Source of the DNA: Nageia nagi
Lineage: Eukaryota > Pinophyta
Assembly: GCA_050084985.1 (NCBI GenBank)
Contig: JBITNC010000001.1
Location: 60,822,001 to 60,886,000, forward strand
Direction: 5' to 3'
DNA: 64,000 bases
The notes under the pieces are model-generated. The model saw only the letters and a list, made by a program, of their open reading frames with translations. It made no database searches and was not told the DNA's origin. The stretch's first letter is position 1. Each line of letters opens with the position of its first letter. Of this stretch, positions 35,401-46,984 are shown piece after piece. The translations under genes and the position numbers were made by a program.

Positions 35401-36072
35401 TTAATTGGTAGTCTTTTTTATTTGACTATATCCAAACTAGATATTGCCTTTGTAATGAATCTGATGGCATGATTCATGTAGAAACCATATGTTGAGCACC
35501 TCAATGCTATTAAGCAAATCTTGAGGTATGTTGTAAGGATTAAGGATCTTGCTCTCAAGTATTCTAAGTTACCCTCATTTATTCTCTCTAAATTCTTAGA
35601 TTCTGATTATGGGGGAGATAGAGATGATAAGAAATTAACCTTTGTGTATGTGTTTAGCATTGGTTCAAGTGCTATCTCTTGGGCTTTTAAGAAGTATCTT
35701 ATTGTTTCTCTTTTCACCATAGAAGCTAAATACTATGCCATGCCTATTGTAGCCTAAGAATCCATTTGGCTATGGCATCTTCTAAAAGAAATTGGGTATG
35801 AGCAAGGTGGCTCATCTTTGATTTCTTCAAATAATTAGTTAGCTATTTCTTTGGCTAAGAATCCTATGTTCCACAAAAGAATAAAACATGTGGAAATCCA
35901 TGCCTATTTTATCATAGAGAAGGTTCTTGATGGCATCATACACCTAGAGTATTGTCCATCCACCTTGAACTCTACTAATTTGTTCACTAATCCCCTCTTG
36001 AAAGCTCAATTATGTAAGCTTAGGGATGCTATTAGGTTGATGAAGTTGCCCTTAAGGGGAAGTGAAATTTGA
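35401..36072 (+). pseudogene. Copia C1 RNase H
   Basis: LRYVVRIKDLALKYSK, FLDSDYGGDRDDKKLTFVYVFSIGSSAISWAFKKYLIVSLFTIEAKYYAM, then after stops LAISLAKNPMFHKRIKHVEIHAYFIIEKVLDGIIHLEYCPSTLNSTNLFTNPL. These are the plant copia RNase H blocks (DADWAGD..DRKST, SKKQ..V.LST.EAEY, NP.FH.RTKHI). Closes the pol; followed by ~700 bp non-coding and the 3' LTR. Confidence 0.9.
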
Positions 36073-36775
36073 ATTCTTGTATTGAATTCATGTTTATGAT
36101 GACAAATTCACCCCTAGGAGGATTTTGTGCTGTATAGTGTTGATTTTTGTTGTACACCTTCATGGTAAGTTTTCTCTACATGAAGAACTTGTACAAATTT
36201 TTAAAGCAAAAGATTGGCGAATCTAGCATTATTCAGTTATCCATATGTAAGGAACTCTTATGTGTCTTTTAACATTATTCAGTTATCCATATGTGGGGAA
36301 CTTATAAGTGCATGCTCTATGTTGTAATGATAATCAACACATGTTTTATATATAGTAGGTGACTATGAGTTTTTGACATGGCATCTTTGTGATGACTTAT
36401 AGTGCGCCATTGGTCAGTTCATGATGGCATTTGTGTGATTCATCTATCCTTGTTGATATGAATATGTTGCATCTAACTAATCTTGTTATTTAATTTGCTT
36501 ATGACTTACAAGTTCCTTGAGATTACAGGTTACTTACTTCAAGTATGCAAGCTCTTTTTAGACTCTTCATGACTTCCAATTGGATGACTATTTCATGTAC
36601 ATTGAAATCAGTTGTGGTTAATGATTGTATTTGGTAAAGTAGTGAGTCTCCAACTAGATCTTTCTTACTTCATAAGTATGTAAAAAGTTCTCTTCTTTGT
36701 TATATCTATTTGAAAGAGAACTCTCTTACTTTCTCTCTTTCTTCTCTCTTATTTTCTCTATCCCAATATTGCATT

Positions 36776-36784
36776 AAGGGAGAG
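36776..36784 (+). promoter_or_regulatory. Polypurine tract of copia C1
   Basis: AAGGGAGAG directly before the 3' LTR start TGTTGG; the upstream CCCAATATTGCATT is shared with the 15.9-kb copy. Confidence 0.85.
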
Positions 36785-37341
36785 TGTTGGAATGTATAGT
36801 GCATTATTGTAAAGGTTTATAATAATCTTCTATGTAAGTTCACTAATAATTAAGAGTATCATTTGATACCTTAAGTATTTAAGTAAATATGATAATGTAA
36901 CTTGTGCTACACTCCATGTCATGAGCATGCCCCTTAGGTAAAAGGATGTGCATGTCATGCTTTTGTACATTGGATAAAAAGGTAATCCAAAGAGGGATTT
37001 TGACATATAAATAGAAGACTCTCTTTTTGTGATCACATATCAATTTGTGGAGTAAAGTTACACTATAAGATAGTGATTAGGAGAAAAGTGTAGGAGGATT
37101 GTAAGAGTTCATATTTGTTAAGAAGAGAGATCTAATTAGTGGATGTACTCTTAGTTGGAGGAACCACTTACATCTTGTGTTATCTTTGTGAGTTTGTTAG
37201 ATGTGTATTGTGAGCTTTCATGTAATCTTGGGAATATAGAGTTATTTAGTTTATACTTCAAATATCTTAGCTTGATGTATTGATAAAAAACATAAGATAA
37301 CTCAACCTTTATGTGATGATGATGGATTTATTTATCCAACA
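36785..37341 (+). repeat. 3' LTR of copia C1
   Basis: 557 bp, TGTTGGAATGTATAGTGC...TTATCCAACA, with canonical inverted ends (TGTTGG/CCAACA). TATA box TATAAATAG at 37006-37014. Differs from the 5' LTR at many positions (a first impression of about 10%), so the insertion is old. Confidence 0.95.
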
Positions 37342-37504
37342 AGATTGTATATATGTTCTTCTTAAGCTATTTTATTATCTACTCTCTAGATATTTCTTTA
37401 GACTATTTATCATATTTTCCAAATTTTAATAATGATGGATAAATCATGGTTATATCCAATAGGTTTTGTGGTGGTTGTTGGCACATGGCTATGAAAATAT
37501 ATTA

Positions 37505-37884
37505 TAAGAAAAGTAATTAGTTTTCCTACATTCAAAGATTATGAAATAACTAAGAAGATTCTACATTACTCACATTTGATATTGGCAACAAATATCAAAC
37601 AATTCAATTATAAAGGGAGGCCTACTAATAGAGTGTTGTGGACCCTTTCATTACATGACCATGAGATTATTATAGATGCATTACAAAAAAGAGAGGATGC
37701 ATATGGTACAATGAATTGTAAAATAAAGGTAAGCTTAAACAGTGAAGTATTTGAATTTTCTAAATTAAATACAATTATGTTATATATATTTAACTCACAT
37801 TCCCTTACACATTTTGTTGATAGTTGTAAGGAGAGGACTTGTACAATCACATCACTATTTGAATCATTAAATGATATCTCTTGA
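37505..37884 (+). other. Unrecognised open stretch right of copia C1
   Basis: About 125 codons without a stop, no ATG at its start, containing FPTFKDYEITKKILHYSHL, NRVLWTLSLHDHEIIIDALQ and KREDAYGTMNCKIKV. In such AT-rich DNA this length is notable. It could be more of the transposon-like gene interrupted by C1, or a separate remnant; no family recognised. Confidence 0.3.
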
Positions 37885-39120
37885 CACCACCTATCATTTT
37901 GGGTTTGTACTTGAAATCATGAATATGATATATTTATGACTTGTATATATTGCATGATGATATTTCATTTAGACTATATTGTGATGATATTTCTATTTGA
38001 ATTATGTATATATATTGATTTATGATATGTGGGATAATTAGTTATTTTTTAGGACATACATATAATATATTTCTTCCCCTCCCCTTACCTAGGTTCTTCC
38101 CTTCCCCTTCCCCTTCTCCCCTCAAAAAATTTTAGAGTTAAAAAAATACAAAGCTAAAAAATGATTTTAGCTAAAAATATTTTAGGGTCTTAGTATAACA
38201 CTAAACCCTTAAAACCTTAAACCCTAATCCCTAACCTTACCTATTTAAACATAAATATTAAACCTTAACCTCACAACCTAAACATCAATACCTCCTCCTA
38301 ATTGATCACCACTCAAACATAACCCAAGTACAAGATCCTTTAAGTATAAGTTCATAGTTTAATGTGCTTGATTGGTAGTGGGGTACCTTATTTAAATGAT
38401 TGGAAAAGTTAGATTTATGATTTCTATTCATGAGTGACTAAATTCTAACTAAATTTGGATGAAAATAAATTTCATCACATATACATTAGGTGATGATTCA
38501 ACTTAGATTCAATTTGGGATAGGAGTGATTTTCATTAGAAACTGATTGATAACTAAGATAGTTTGACCATTTTCACTAATTTGTTTCATAGATTATTAGG
38601 AGTATTTTTAGGACATCATTGTGAGAGAATATTTCTTTTATAAAGATAAATTATATATTATTTTTCATTTTTCATAGTATTTTGTTACATGCTTTACCTT
38701 AAGTCCATTATGTTCATGTTTAAGCGTTTTGAATGAGTACATCCATATGTATTATTAATCCACTTTTAAGTTGTATGAATATTAAACTAAAAGTAAGTTG
38801 TACATTGGCTAATCTACCTTTAATTTCTACATTAAGGTTGTATTTCATTACTTGGCTGTATTTTATTAAGGTTGTTTAAGTTTTTTTGAATGAGTATATA
38901 TTATTTAATTTGGAATTTTAACAAAAAAGGTTGTATGAACATTAAATTCAAAGTTTGTTACATTATCTAATCCACCTTTAATTACATCTAAATATAAACA
39001 TAAACATAAATTTTAATCTCATCCATAAATTAAACCTGATCTATGCTAGTTCATTAGGAATCAATCCATCAACATATGATATATCCTCCTAAAATGATGG
39101 TGTGGATTAACCATGATATA
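37885..39120. other. No gene; short telomere-like patch at 38190-38270
   Basis: AAACCCTTAAAACCTTAAACCCTAATCCC-like sequence at 38200-38240 is a degenerate CCCTAAA run preceded by a pyrimidine-rich stretch (38080-38125). Otherwise AT-rich without signals. Confidence 0.5.
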
Positions 39121-39600
39121 TCACATGGTAAACACTACATCTATGAAGTGTAGATATCTCGAGCGAGCTGCTAGTCCCTCCAACTCCACTAGGTCTTCAG
39201 CCATGAACTCAACCTCAGTGAACTTAGCTGCCACATTGGTAATTTTTTAAGTGAGGTTCTCCATAAGATGAATCAATGATCCAAGGGACAAAACCATGGT
39301 TGTATTATGTACATGTGTGATTACAAAAGCTCTAAGAGGACTAAGAAGAGGTGCAACATGGGTAGGTCATCTAGGATCAAGTCATGCCCTTAGCCTCTAT
39401 TGTGAACTACCCATACCAACATCTTGAAATTCATGAATATCAAAATAATTAGGATTTTTCCCAATAACAAACTCCACCCATAAATACTTAATGAAATAAA
39501 ATGGTATATCACTTCCACCACTATGTGGTGGATGATCAAAGACCATCCACCATTGGTCAAAAAAATGCATAGTGATCCCCTCATGCATACACCAAAAAAT
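39121..39600 (-). pseudogene. Coding remnant, family not recognised
   Basis: One minus-strand frame stays readable for ~156 codons (39588 to 39121) with five stops. Segments are MHEGITMHFFDQWWMVFDHP, IPFYFIKYLWVEFVIGKNP, FDIHEFQDVGMGSSQ, then TKITNVAAKFTEVEFMAEDL, VELEGLAARSRYLHF. Amino-acid composition and the retained frame across stops indicate former coding sequence. It may be an accessory ORF of a retroelement or a captured host fragment. No domain named. Confidence 0.45.
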
Positions 39601-41139
39601 AGAAATTATCTTTTAGGTGAGTGCCATTGGTTCTCCACTTTTAGGATTCCTAAAATATTGACCTAAATCTCCTTTTGTAATGGAAAAGTCTCATTAATTT
39701 ATCTTTAGGATAGGCCATCACTTTAAAACCTCCTCCTCTCCTCTCTATATGATTAAAAATCATCAATTGTTTGATCTATGGATGTAACCATATCAACTAT
39801 GGTTTGAATTAAAGTTGCAAACCATGTAAGGTGGGGGTAGATAACCCTATGCTATAGTATCTCCTAAATTATACCCTGAATAAAGGTGATGTTCTCAAAC
39901 TATATTTTCTTAGAATCAAGCATCTTTAGATAATGGGGGGTATTGAGGCTCATGGGAAAGAGGTGGGCTATTTTATGATGGATCCATGGATATATACAAA
40001 TGGTAATCTACATGAATTAACAATTAGAAGAATAAATATAAATACATTAAATTTAAAGATCTATAAGTCCTAACATTCTAGTTCAAATCTAGATAATATT
40101 AAATTGAAACAATAATAAAATATTCACTAAACATCCATGTCATTTAGTTCAAACCTTTTAAACATGCAACATGAAACAATAACAAAGCTTTAAAGAGATC
40201 AGGTTAAAGGAATATGAACATGGATAGACCTAAAAAGATTGTAAATCATTAAGAGTATGAGCGATTTTTGATAGAGGAAGGAAATATGCTTGAAGGTAGT
40301 TAAAAATGGTAATAGGTTGGTAAATGAAATAACTAAGAAGTTAAAAATGGTAATTTAGGTTTGTCATAATTTAAGGACAACAAAGACCCTTATGTAAATT
40401 CATGTTTGGTCTTGCCTTCTATTGGTTCTCTTTCATAATCAATGTTATTCAAATTGATAAATATGAAATGCTTAATCATGTTATTATATGGTGGGAGATC
40501 TATCCTTAGCCCTAATATGAGAAGGATAGGTGAGAGCATGTAAAACCCCTAAGTGATGAATTTGAGTTATCTTATAATTTATAAGTATTATAACATATTT
40601 CTAAGAATGATGTTTCTAAGTGATATATTTGAGTTTCCCTAAATGCTATGGGATCCTAATGAATTTATAACTTTTTCATGAAGGGCTCCATAAGCTAGAG
40701 GATAACCTTGATTTTCATTTTCTACAAAAGAAGTAAGAGAATCAAAAGCAAGCCCCCATTTGCATAAGAAAAGGCTACTTGAATCCTAAAGAACCATTAA
40801 ACTCCTAAGATCTTGTCTATATTTGGAGAAGGCCCCTCATCCTAAAGAAACATGTAAGTGAAAGCTACATTAGGATATATTTATTAATAGTGTCAATCAT
40901 TACAAGTATTAAAGAATTAATAAGATCAAAAATCACATTACAAAGTTATTAAAGAATTAATATAGAAGATCAATTGAAAGTAAAAGATTAATTAGGGGGT
41001 GTGACTTAGTATCATAATGTAAGTTGTTAAGACTCTAAGCTCAATATCAGAGGAATTTCTAGATATATGGATGAAAATCAAGGTAGAATAATCTTAAAGG
41101 ATGAATTGAAAATGGATCATTTAGGGGATTTTTTCCCTA
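39601..41139. other. No gene seen
   Basis: AT-rich; nothing recognised on either strand. Confidence 0.45.
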
Positions 41140-41460
41140 GGGTATATAGTTTTAGGGTTTAGGGTTAGGGTTTTGAGTGTTATTTTCAAGGTTCAAGGTT
41201 TACAACTTTGAGGTTTAGGATTGTAAGGGGTCATCTAAGCTCAATATTATGGGATATTTACCTTGATTGTCAAAATATGTAAAAAAATATTTTTTACAAT
41301 TTTAAGGGTTTAAGGTTTTGAGTAAGATTTTCAGGGTTTATGATCTTACAAATTTAAGGTTTAGGGTTTTAAGAGTTTAGGGTTTTGAGGATGGTTTTTA
41401 GTGTTCAAGGTTTACGATTTTAAGGGTTTAGGATTTTGAGTAGGGTAAATTTTAATACCC
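41140..41460. repeat. Telomere-like repeat patch T1
   Basis: Repeated GGTTTAGGGTTTTRAG and TTTAAGGGTTTAGG units within longer blocks (GGGGTC..CTAAGCTCAATATTA, CAAAATATGTAAAAAAATAT). The same longer blocks recur at 49430-49810, so this is a diverged repeat family containing TTTAGGG-like cores rather than pure telomeric DNA. Confidence 0.75.
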
Positions 41461-41609
41461 CTCCTTTAGAAGTGGTGTATAAAATATTAGCAAATCTACT
41501 TGAAACCTAATTATAAATGATGGCTAAATTAAATAAAATAAATAAATTTACTATGTAAATTGGTAGATGAATTTTATATAATTTTTTTTAAATCATTCCA
41601 AGCTTGTAG

Positions 41610-42450
41610 CACATCAAAATGAGTATAAATATTGTTCATTTATTTTTTAAAAATAGACTTCATTTATACATTGCTTGTGTAAATGTAATTTATTTATCTT
41701 TTTTTATTATAAATAATTTTGCAAGTTTTAGTGTAAACATAGTTTGTTTAGAACAATTTGGGTGTAAACACTATTCATTTACTTTTTGTAAATACACTTC
41801 ATTTATACATTACTAGCGTAAACATAGTTCATTTATCCATTTTTTATTATAAAGAATTTTACATATTTGGGTGTAAATATAGTCTATTTAAACTAGTTTA
41901 GGAGTAAACATTACTTGTTTATGTTGTGTAAGTATATTTAGTTTATACATGGAGGTTTTTTTACCAATGGTAAATTTTGAGGATCTAGAGCAGATGCAAG
42001 AATGGAGATTTTGGACCAGATGTAATGAGTGAGGTTCATAACTAGTTGTAGAACCAGACCAGTTAAACTTTAGATTAAAATGGGTGTAAATGTTATTTAT
42101 TTACTTTGTATAAACCTATTTATTTTATACATTACTAGTGTAAAGTAGTTCTTTTATCCATTTTTTGTTATAAATAAGTTTACAAGTTTAGGTGTAAATG
42201 TAGTTCATTTAGACCAATTTGGGTATAAATGTTATTCATTTACTTTATGTAAATGTACTTCATTATACATTGCTAGTATAAATATAGTTCATTTATCCAT
42301 GTTGTTTTATAAATAATTTTGCATGGTTGGGTATAAACACAATATTTTTATAAATTGAGGTTTCATATCGATGGAAAATTTAAAGGATCCAAAATGATTA
42401 GAAGAATGGAGATTTTGAACTAAATGCAATGAGGGAGATTCCATACTAGT
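41610..42450. repeat. ~140-bp degenerate tandem repeats in two larger blocks
   Basis: Units beginning G(T/G)GTAAA(C/T)A(C/T) followed by ATTCATTTACTTTxTGTAAAT, CATTTATACATT and TTCATTTATCCATTTTT recur at about 41620, 41762, 41900, 42081 and 42221. Each block ends with a related ~100-bp tail (AGAATGGAGATTTTGxACxA at ~42000 and ~42400), giving a higher-order duplication of roughly 400 bp. The second block ends at the copia target site. Confidence 0.75.
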
Positions 42451-42455
42451 TATAG

Positions 42456-42739
42456 TGTTAAATTATTATGTTCACTTAGGAGTATTTTATTTATTTCATA
42501 GGTATTATCTCTAGTAGTTTATTATGGTGATCATAACTACTTCTTTGTCACTTTGTTATTTTCTCCCTCATGCATGGTTTCCATAATGTTGTACACTAGC
42601 TTGTATTTACCCTATTTATTTGGGCTCCATTCTCATTTCAGATTGATCAATTCCAAGGATTTTAGCTTCTCTCTTTATTTTTGTGGTGCTCTTGCATTTT
42701 CCTTTCTAGTTTGATTTTTCGTCCATGCGAATCTTCACA
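42456..42739 (+). repeat. 5' LTR of copia C2
   Basis: TGTTAAATTATTATGTTCACTTAGG...GAATCTTCACA in abbreviated form (starts TGTTAAATT, ends CTTCACA). Short LTR with no obvious TATA box. Confidence 0.9.
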
Positions 42740-42751
42740 TGGTACTAGAGC
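42740..42751 (+). promoter_or_regulatory. Primer-binding site of copia C2
   Basis: TGGTACTAGAGC, two changes from the tRNA-iMet site TGGTATCAGAGC, directly after the LTR end. Confidence 0.85.
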
Positions 42752-44160
42752 ATGTTGGATTTTTTGCAAAGCATCTAGACTCTTTATGAAGTTTTCTCAT
42801 ATTTATTTAATTTATTTGGGCTATGTAATTTTTCCTAGACTACACTCCTCTATTTATTCTTAATTTTTGGAGATCATTTTCAATCTATTTTAGATTTGCT
42901 TTATCTTGTGAAATTATTATTGTCTCTCATCCTTGACATACCTACTCAGTTTATACCCATGATGATGTCATAACTTGATGATCTACTATGATCTATGGTT
43001 TTGTTTTCATTGCTTAGCTTTGACTTGTTTGATCTATTATTTGCACATTCGTACCAGATACTTTCTCTTTTTTTATGCATTCATGGGGTACATTTTGTAG
43101 CATCCTTACTTGTGCCTAATGTAGACTAGGTATAGAGCTAGAAAGGTTTATTGATTTGGTTAGACTATTACATATTGAATTTAACCTAGCTTTGAGTATC
43201 TATTCTTCCTCCTCACTCACAGATGCTACATGTACATTTGTAGGAGACATTTATGATAGAAATGATATTTTTTGGCTTCCTGTAAGTTTCTCCTCACTTC
43301 TAATTGAGTTCCTCTCTTTCCTTCTCTCTAAGTGTATCCATGGTATATCTACCTACATTCTCTCTACACACATGACATCTATTTGTTACTATGCATTGGA
43401 TTCCATGTGTTGTCTTTTTTTCAACTTTTCACACCTGTATGCACATTGTTGTGTTGTCTCTCCTTATTGGCATGGTTTGTTTCTTAATCTCTACATCTAT
43501 AAGTGTTTCCTTCTTTGGCTTTATAGCTCTCTTACAACCCTATAACAAGCTTTAGATTAGTGCTTTTAGCACTCAAAAGAAACAAATTTCTAGTCGTCAT
43601 GAGCTCCAGATTAGTGCTACCCCTTGGAACTTCACTTTCTTCCCCCTTTGAGCTCTCTATAAGTGAAAATAAGTTATGGTGATATTTGTGCTTCCATTTG
43701 CAAGTTTTTTAATTATTTCTTGGTTCCTCTATAGTTTGCTCAAAAGTAAAAAAAAAATAAATATTTTTATAATTTTTAAAATCAGATAAATATTTTGATT
43801 TTTTAAATAGTCTAGGAGGGTCATTAATTTAATTTAAAGACATGCATTTAATTATGTAACTTGTACAAATGGACTCAAATTAGAGTGTCATTATTTTGCA
43901 TTATAAAGGTGGAGACAAGAGTTTTCAAGCCATTTGAATTGTAATCTTTGAAGTTAAGTGTGTTTGGGTGGTCCTTTGAAAGTGAATAAAATTTGGGTGG
44001 GGTCTTAATGGTGTCAAGTGCTAGATTTTTGCACCTCCCTTGTTGCATGGTTTCTTGATTTGTTTGGTGTTTTGAATGGAGCATTCATAATTTAAAATTG
44101 AACTTGTCACACCTCATAACTATAAAATTAGAAACCACTGATGTTGATAGTATTAGCACA
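42752..44160 (+). other. Leader of copia C2 with a 129-codon open stretch
   Basis: About 1.4 kb between primer site and gag. A Leu/Ser/Cys/Phe-rich open stretch at 43156-43545 (no ATG start) probably reflects the pyrimidine-rich strand. No protein family recognised. Leader this long is unusual for a copia element. Confidence 0.4.
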
Positions 44161-44468
44161 AAACTAAACACACTCATTAAGAGAAAAAATCATTTTCAAA
44201 TCAAACTATGAAACTTGGTCCTTCACAAAGGCAAATGGTGAAGCATTTGGTCTAATAAAATCAAATGTTAGTGAGAATTTGTAGTTTACAAATTGATAGC
44301 ATAACCACACCACATGAAGCATGGGATGAATTAGAATATTTATTTGGTAAATTTGACACAATAAGGGCCATGCAAATTGATGCTCAACATACTACTTTTT
44401 CTCCTAATGACTATCCCAACATGGTTGATTATCTCACTAAATTAAGAAGTTGTACACACAATTGTTGA
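44161..44468 (+). pseudogene. Copia C2 gag (UBN2 region)
   Basis: Readable from the ATG at 44265: LQIDSITTPHEAWDELEYLF and IDAQHTTFSPNDYPNMVDYL, the copia gag blocks T-x-x-E-A-W-D-x-L and the downstream helix before V-x-x-Y/L. Upstream part is broken. Downstream gag resumes after the nested LTR (45209 on) in poor condition. Confidence 0.75.
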
Positions 44469-44699
44469 GTAGTGGTAAAAAGAAGAAAGAGAAGAATGCA
44501 TTTATTTATTTTATCAAAATTTAAGGATCCATTTCATGTATTTTCTTCTACATTCCTCTCTACAAAGGATGCTATGGGTGATAAATTCACAATGTCCCCA
44601 AATTAGAAGAATTTTGTGAACATATTATAAGGAAAGAGACTAAAAATTTAACTCTTGGCTCATCTTCATCTTCATCTAAGGCATTAAAATAATCTAATA

Positions 44700-45208
44700 T
44701 ATGATGGAATTGAAGGATTCCATATAACCAAGATCACCTTGAAGTTTCTCCAACAAATCATCCATTCAAATATCTAGCAAAGTAAGAAACAATCATACAA
44801 AAGATAGCACATGATGTATAGTGGTTCCTCAATCTCTTGGGAGTACATCCACTTTGAACCATCATTTATTACTTTTCAAAAGATAATTTCTTACAAATTC
44901 TCAACAAAGCTCATACAAGAGCATGTCTACAAGACAAGCATTACCATGCTTGATCAAGTTAGATCAAGTTACATAATGAGAAGAGTACCTCTCTATTTAT
45001 AAGAACTAATCCACCATTTAACCTTACTTTTACCTAAGGGTAAGGATAAAGGTGATTCTATGTTTATCCTCTTTCTATATTTATTCCTCTTTCTATTTTT
45101 ATTCCCTTAATGCTCTAAGGTATCTAAAGATACTTTAAGCATTAAGTGATTTACATAAAGAGAAATATTATACAAATATTACACAATATTACATTACAAT
45201 TTTTAACA
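44700..45208 (-). repeat. Nested LTR (solo) of a copia family related to C1
   Basis: Minus strand starts TGTTAAAAATTGTAATG at 45208, has CTTAATGCTTAAAGTATC, CTTATAAATAGAGAGG (TATA box, ~44995-45004), GGATGTACTCCCAAGAG and GAGGAACCACTATACATCAT. The layout (TATA box, then a GAGGAACCACT block) parallels the C1 LTR, but the sequence is different. The left end is unclear (44700-44740). No internal region and no convincing target duplication, so it reads as a solo LTR. Confidence 0.7.
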
Positions 45209-45431
45209 ATGTAAAGGAAGCCAAGCCTAAGCTAAACCACACACATACTAGCTCCAAAGCCCCTAACTCAAATCCACTCAAGATAAGTGAATCCTACTTG
45301 TTTTATTATGGAAAGCTTGACATGTCATTGAAAATGTTACAAAAAATGAAAGATGATAAAAGAAGCAAATATGAAATTCTCATGTATTAGACAAGGATTT
45401 GAATGTTCATGGAAAAAAATTCTATTTAGAG

Positions 45432-46690
45432 AGTTGAATTATGGATTTAGTGCTCTCATCAATGACTCCATCTAGAATTTCATCTTTTGTTCTAATCTAC
45501 TTCTAGTATGAGTTGATGATTCTCTCACATTCTATGAGGAAAGGGACATTCTTGTTGCAAGTGGTTGCATCTTATGTGCTTTTGGTTCTTATATATATTC
45601 CAACCGTTTTTACGAATTAGATCTATAATACTATGGTTGAGAACTATTTTATCACACTTAATGATTTGAGATCATAGTTTGTAGGATCCATAGTCACTTC
45701 TTGTATGAGGTGATGTTGATCATTCTTTAAGGCTCTATCAATTTAAGGGCTTTGATGATGCTAATTAAGTACTCAATTGGTTTCCCATGTAGATTCTGTA
45801 AGTAGACTTTAGCATGAGAGGTTTAGGCACCTCAACTATAGATATTTACAAGAGTTGTATGCTCATGATATGGTCATTAGCTTGCCTAAGGTATCTTGTT
45901 CTGATGGTGTTTTCTTAGGTTGTATCCTTGGGAAGCAACATCAAGATCCTTTTCTTAAAGGTAAAGCTAACTATGCATCTTCTATTTTAGAGTTGGTTCA
46001 TAGTGATTTGATGGTCTTTCCACATCCATCCTTCATAGGAGCTTAGTATGCACTGAATTTCATTAATAATTTCTCAAGAATACTTGGGTGTATTTTCTCA
46101 AGTATAAGAGTGATGTCTTTGCTCGCTTCAAATTCTTAAAAGCTTTGGTTAAGAATCAATATTCTAGTTGCATCAAGAAGCTTTGTATAGATAATGGGGG
46201 AAGCATTTTAGAATAGAGTTTTCAAAGTTCTTTAAGAAACATGGAATAATTCATTAGCATTCATTCCCTCACACCCCATAATAGAATGGAGTTGCAAAAA
46301 GAAAGAATAGAACACTAAAGGAGATGTCCAGTTGTATGATGTGTTCTAGGTACTTGCTTCCTATTTTTTGGGCTAAGGTAGTCAATTATGTGAACTAAAT
46401 TTAGAATCATACTCATCATTAGGAACTTGATCACATGACTCTTGAAGAGGCTTGGAGTGGAACCAATCTAGATGTGTCTTTATTTAGAGTGTCTGTAGTC
46501 ATGCTTAGGCTTTCATTCCAAAGAACAAACACAAGGCCTTGGATAAGAAGAGCAAGCCTCTCATCTTTGTTAGCTATAGTGAGGATATGAAGGCATATAA
46601 ATTGATTTATATTAATACCCATGATCTTTTCTTCTACACTCATGTTCAATTTGATGAGTGCCTTCCTTATTCTCCTCTTCATCTCCTTCT
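45432..46690 (+). pseudogene. Copia C2 protease trace, pre-integrase segment and integrase
   Basis: At 45438 IMDLVLSSMT aligns with the copia protease motif IxDSGASSHMT with the active site lost. From 45813: HERFRHLNYRYLQELYAHDM and C-x7-C-ILGKQHQDPF (HHCC zinc site), then LELVHSDLMVFPHP (first Asp). Next come LCIDNGG-like and a frame-shifted NGVAKRKNRTLKEM (Glu position again Lys). Further on are RYLLPIFWAKVVNYVN, LTLEEAWSG- and KNKHKALDKKSKPLIFVSYS-like pieces. Several frameshifts and stops. Confidence 0.8.
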
Positions 46691-46984
46691 TTGATCTTAC
46701 CTAACTCCTATGATACATTTTCTAAGGTATTTCATGAGGAGGATATTCTTGAGGTTGTTTCTCCCACAATAGCTATTGATCCTCTTACACCATCACCACT
46801 TGCAGTTGTTGCTACTCCTATTGATGTTGCATCTTCTTCCACTATTGGTAGTTGCATGGTCAAATGGGCTCACTCTAGACTTGAGGATGCAACACCTTTC
46901 ATCAAGTATCTCCCTCCTTCCCACCGCTATTCCACCAATTCTAATCTTGTTGGTTAGGCACATTTAGGTGATCCATAGACATTT

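Larger units (their letters stand above)
31466..37341 (+). mobile_element. Ty1/copia element with two LTRs (family C1)
   Basis: LTR 31466-32019, gag start 33290, integrase to ~34400, RT ~34570-35400, RNase H ~35420-36070, polypurine tract 36776-36784, LTR 36785-37341. Pol order integrase before RT is diagnostic of copia. No PBS follows the 5' LTR, and the five bases flanking the two ends differ (GCTCT and AGATT), so no target duplication is seen. The 3' part of gag with zinc knuckle and the protease are missing. Incapable of autonomous movement. A third LTR of the same family is at 15470-15948. Confidence 0.9.

Noticed and set aside
39390-39584. Second minus-strand reading overlapping 39397-39588
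   Set aside because: A frame-shifted shadow; the other frame remains readable beyond its stops and has better composition.
43156-43545. 129-codon open stretch as a gene
   Set aside because: It has no ATG start, lies in the copia C2 leader, and its Leu/Phe/Ser/Cys bias follows from the pyrimidine-rich strand.
44740-45213. Target duplication around the nested LTR in copia C2 gag
   Set aside because: Candidate flanks (CACCT and ATGTA) do not match and the left LTR end is uncertain.
46776-46967. Leu/His-rich open stretch
   Set aside because: A shadow of the Pro/Ser/Thr-rich linker between integrase and RT of copia C2.
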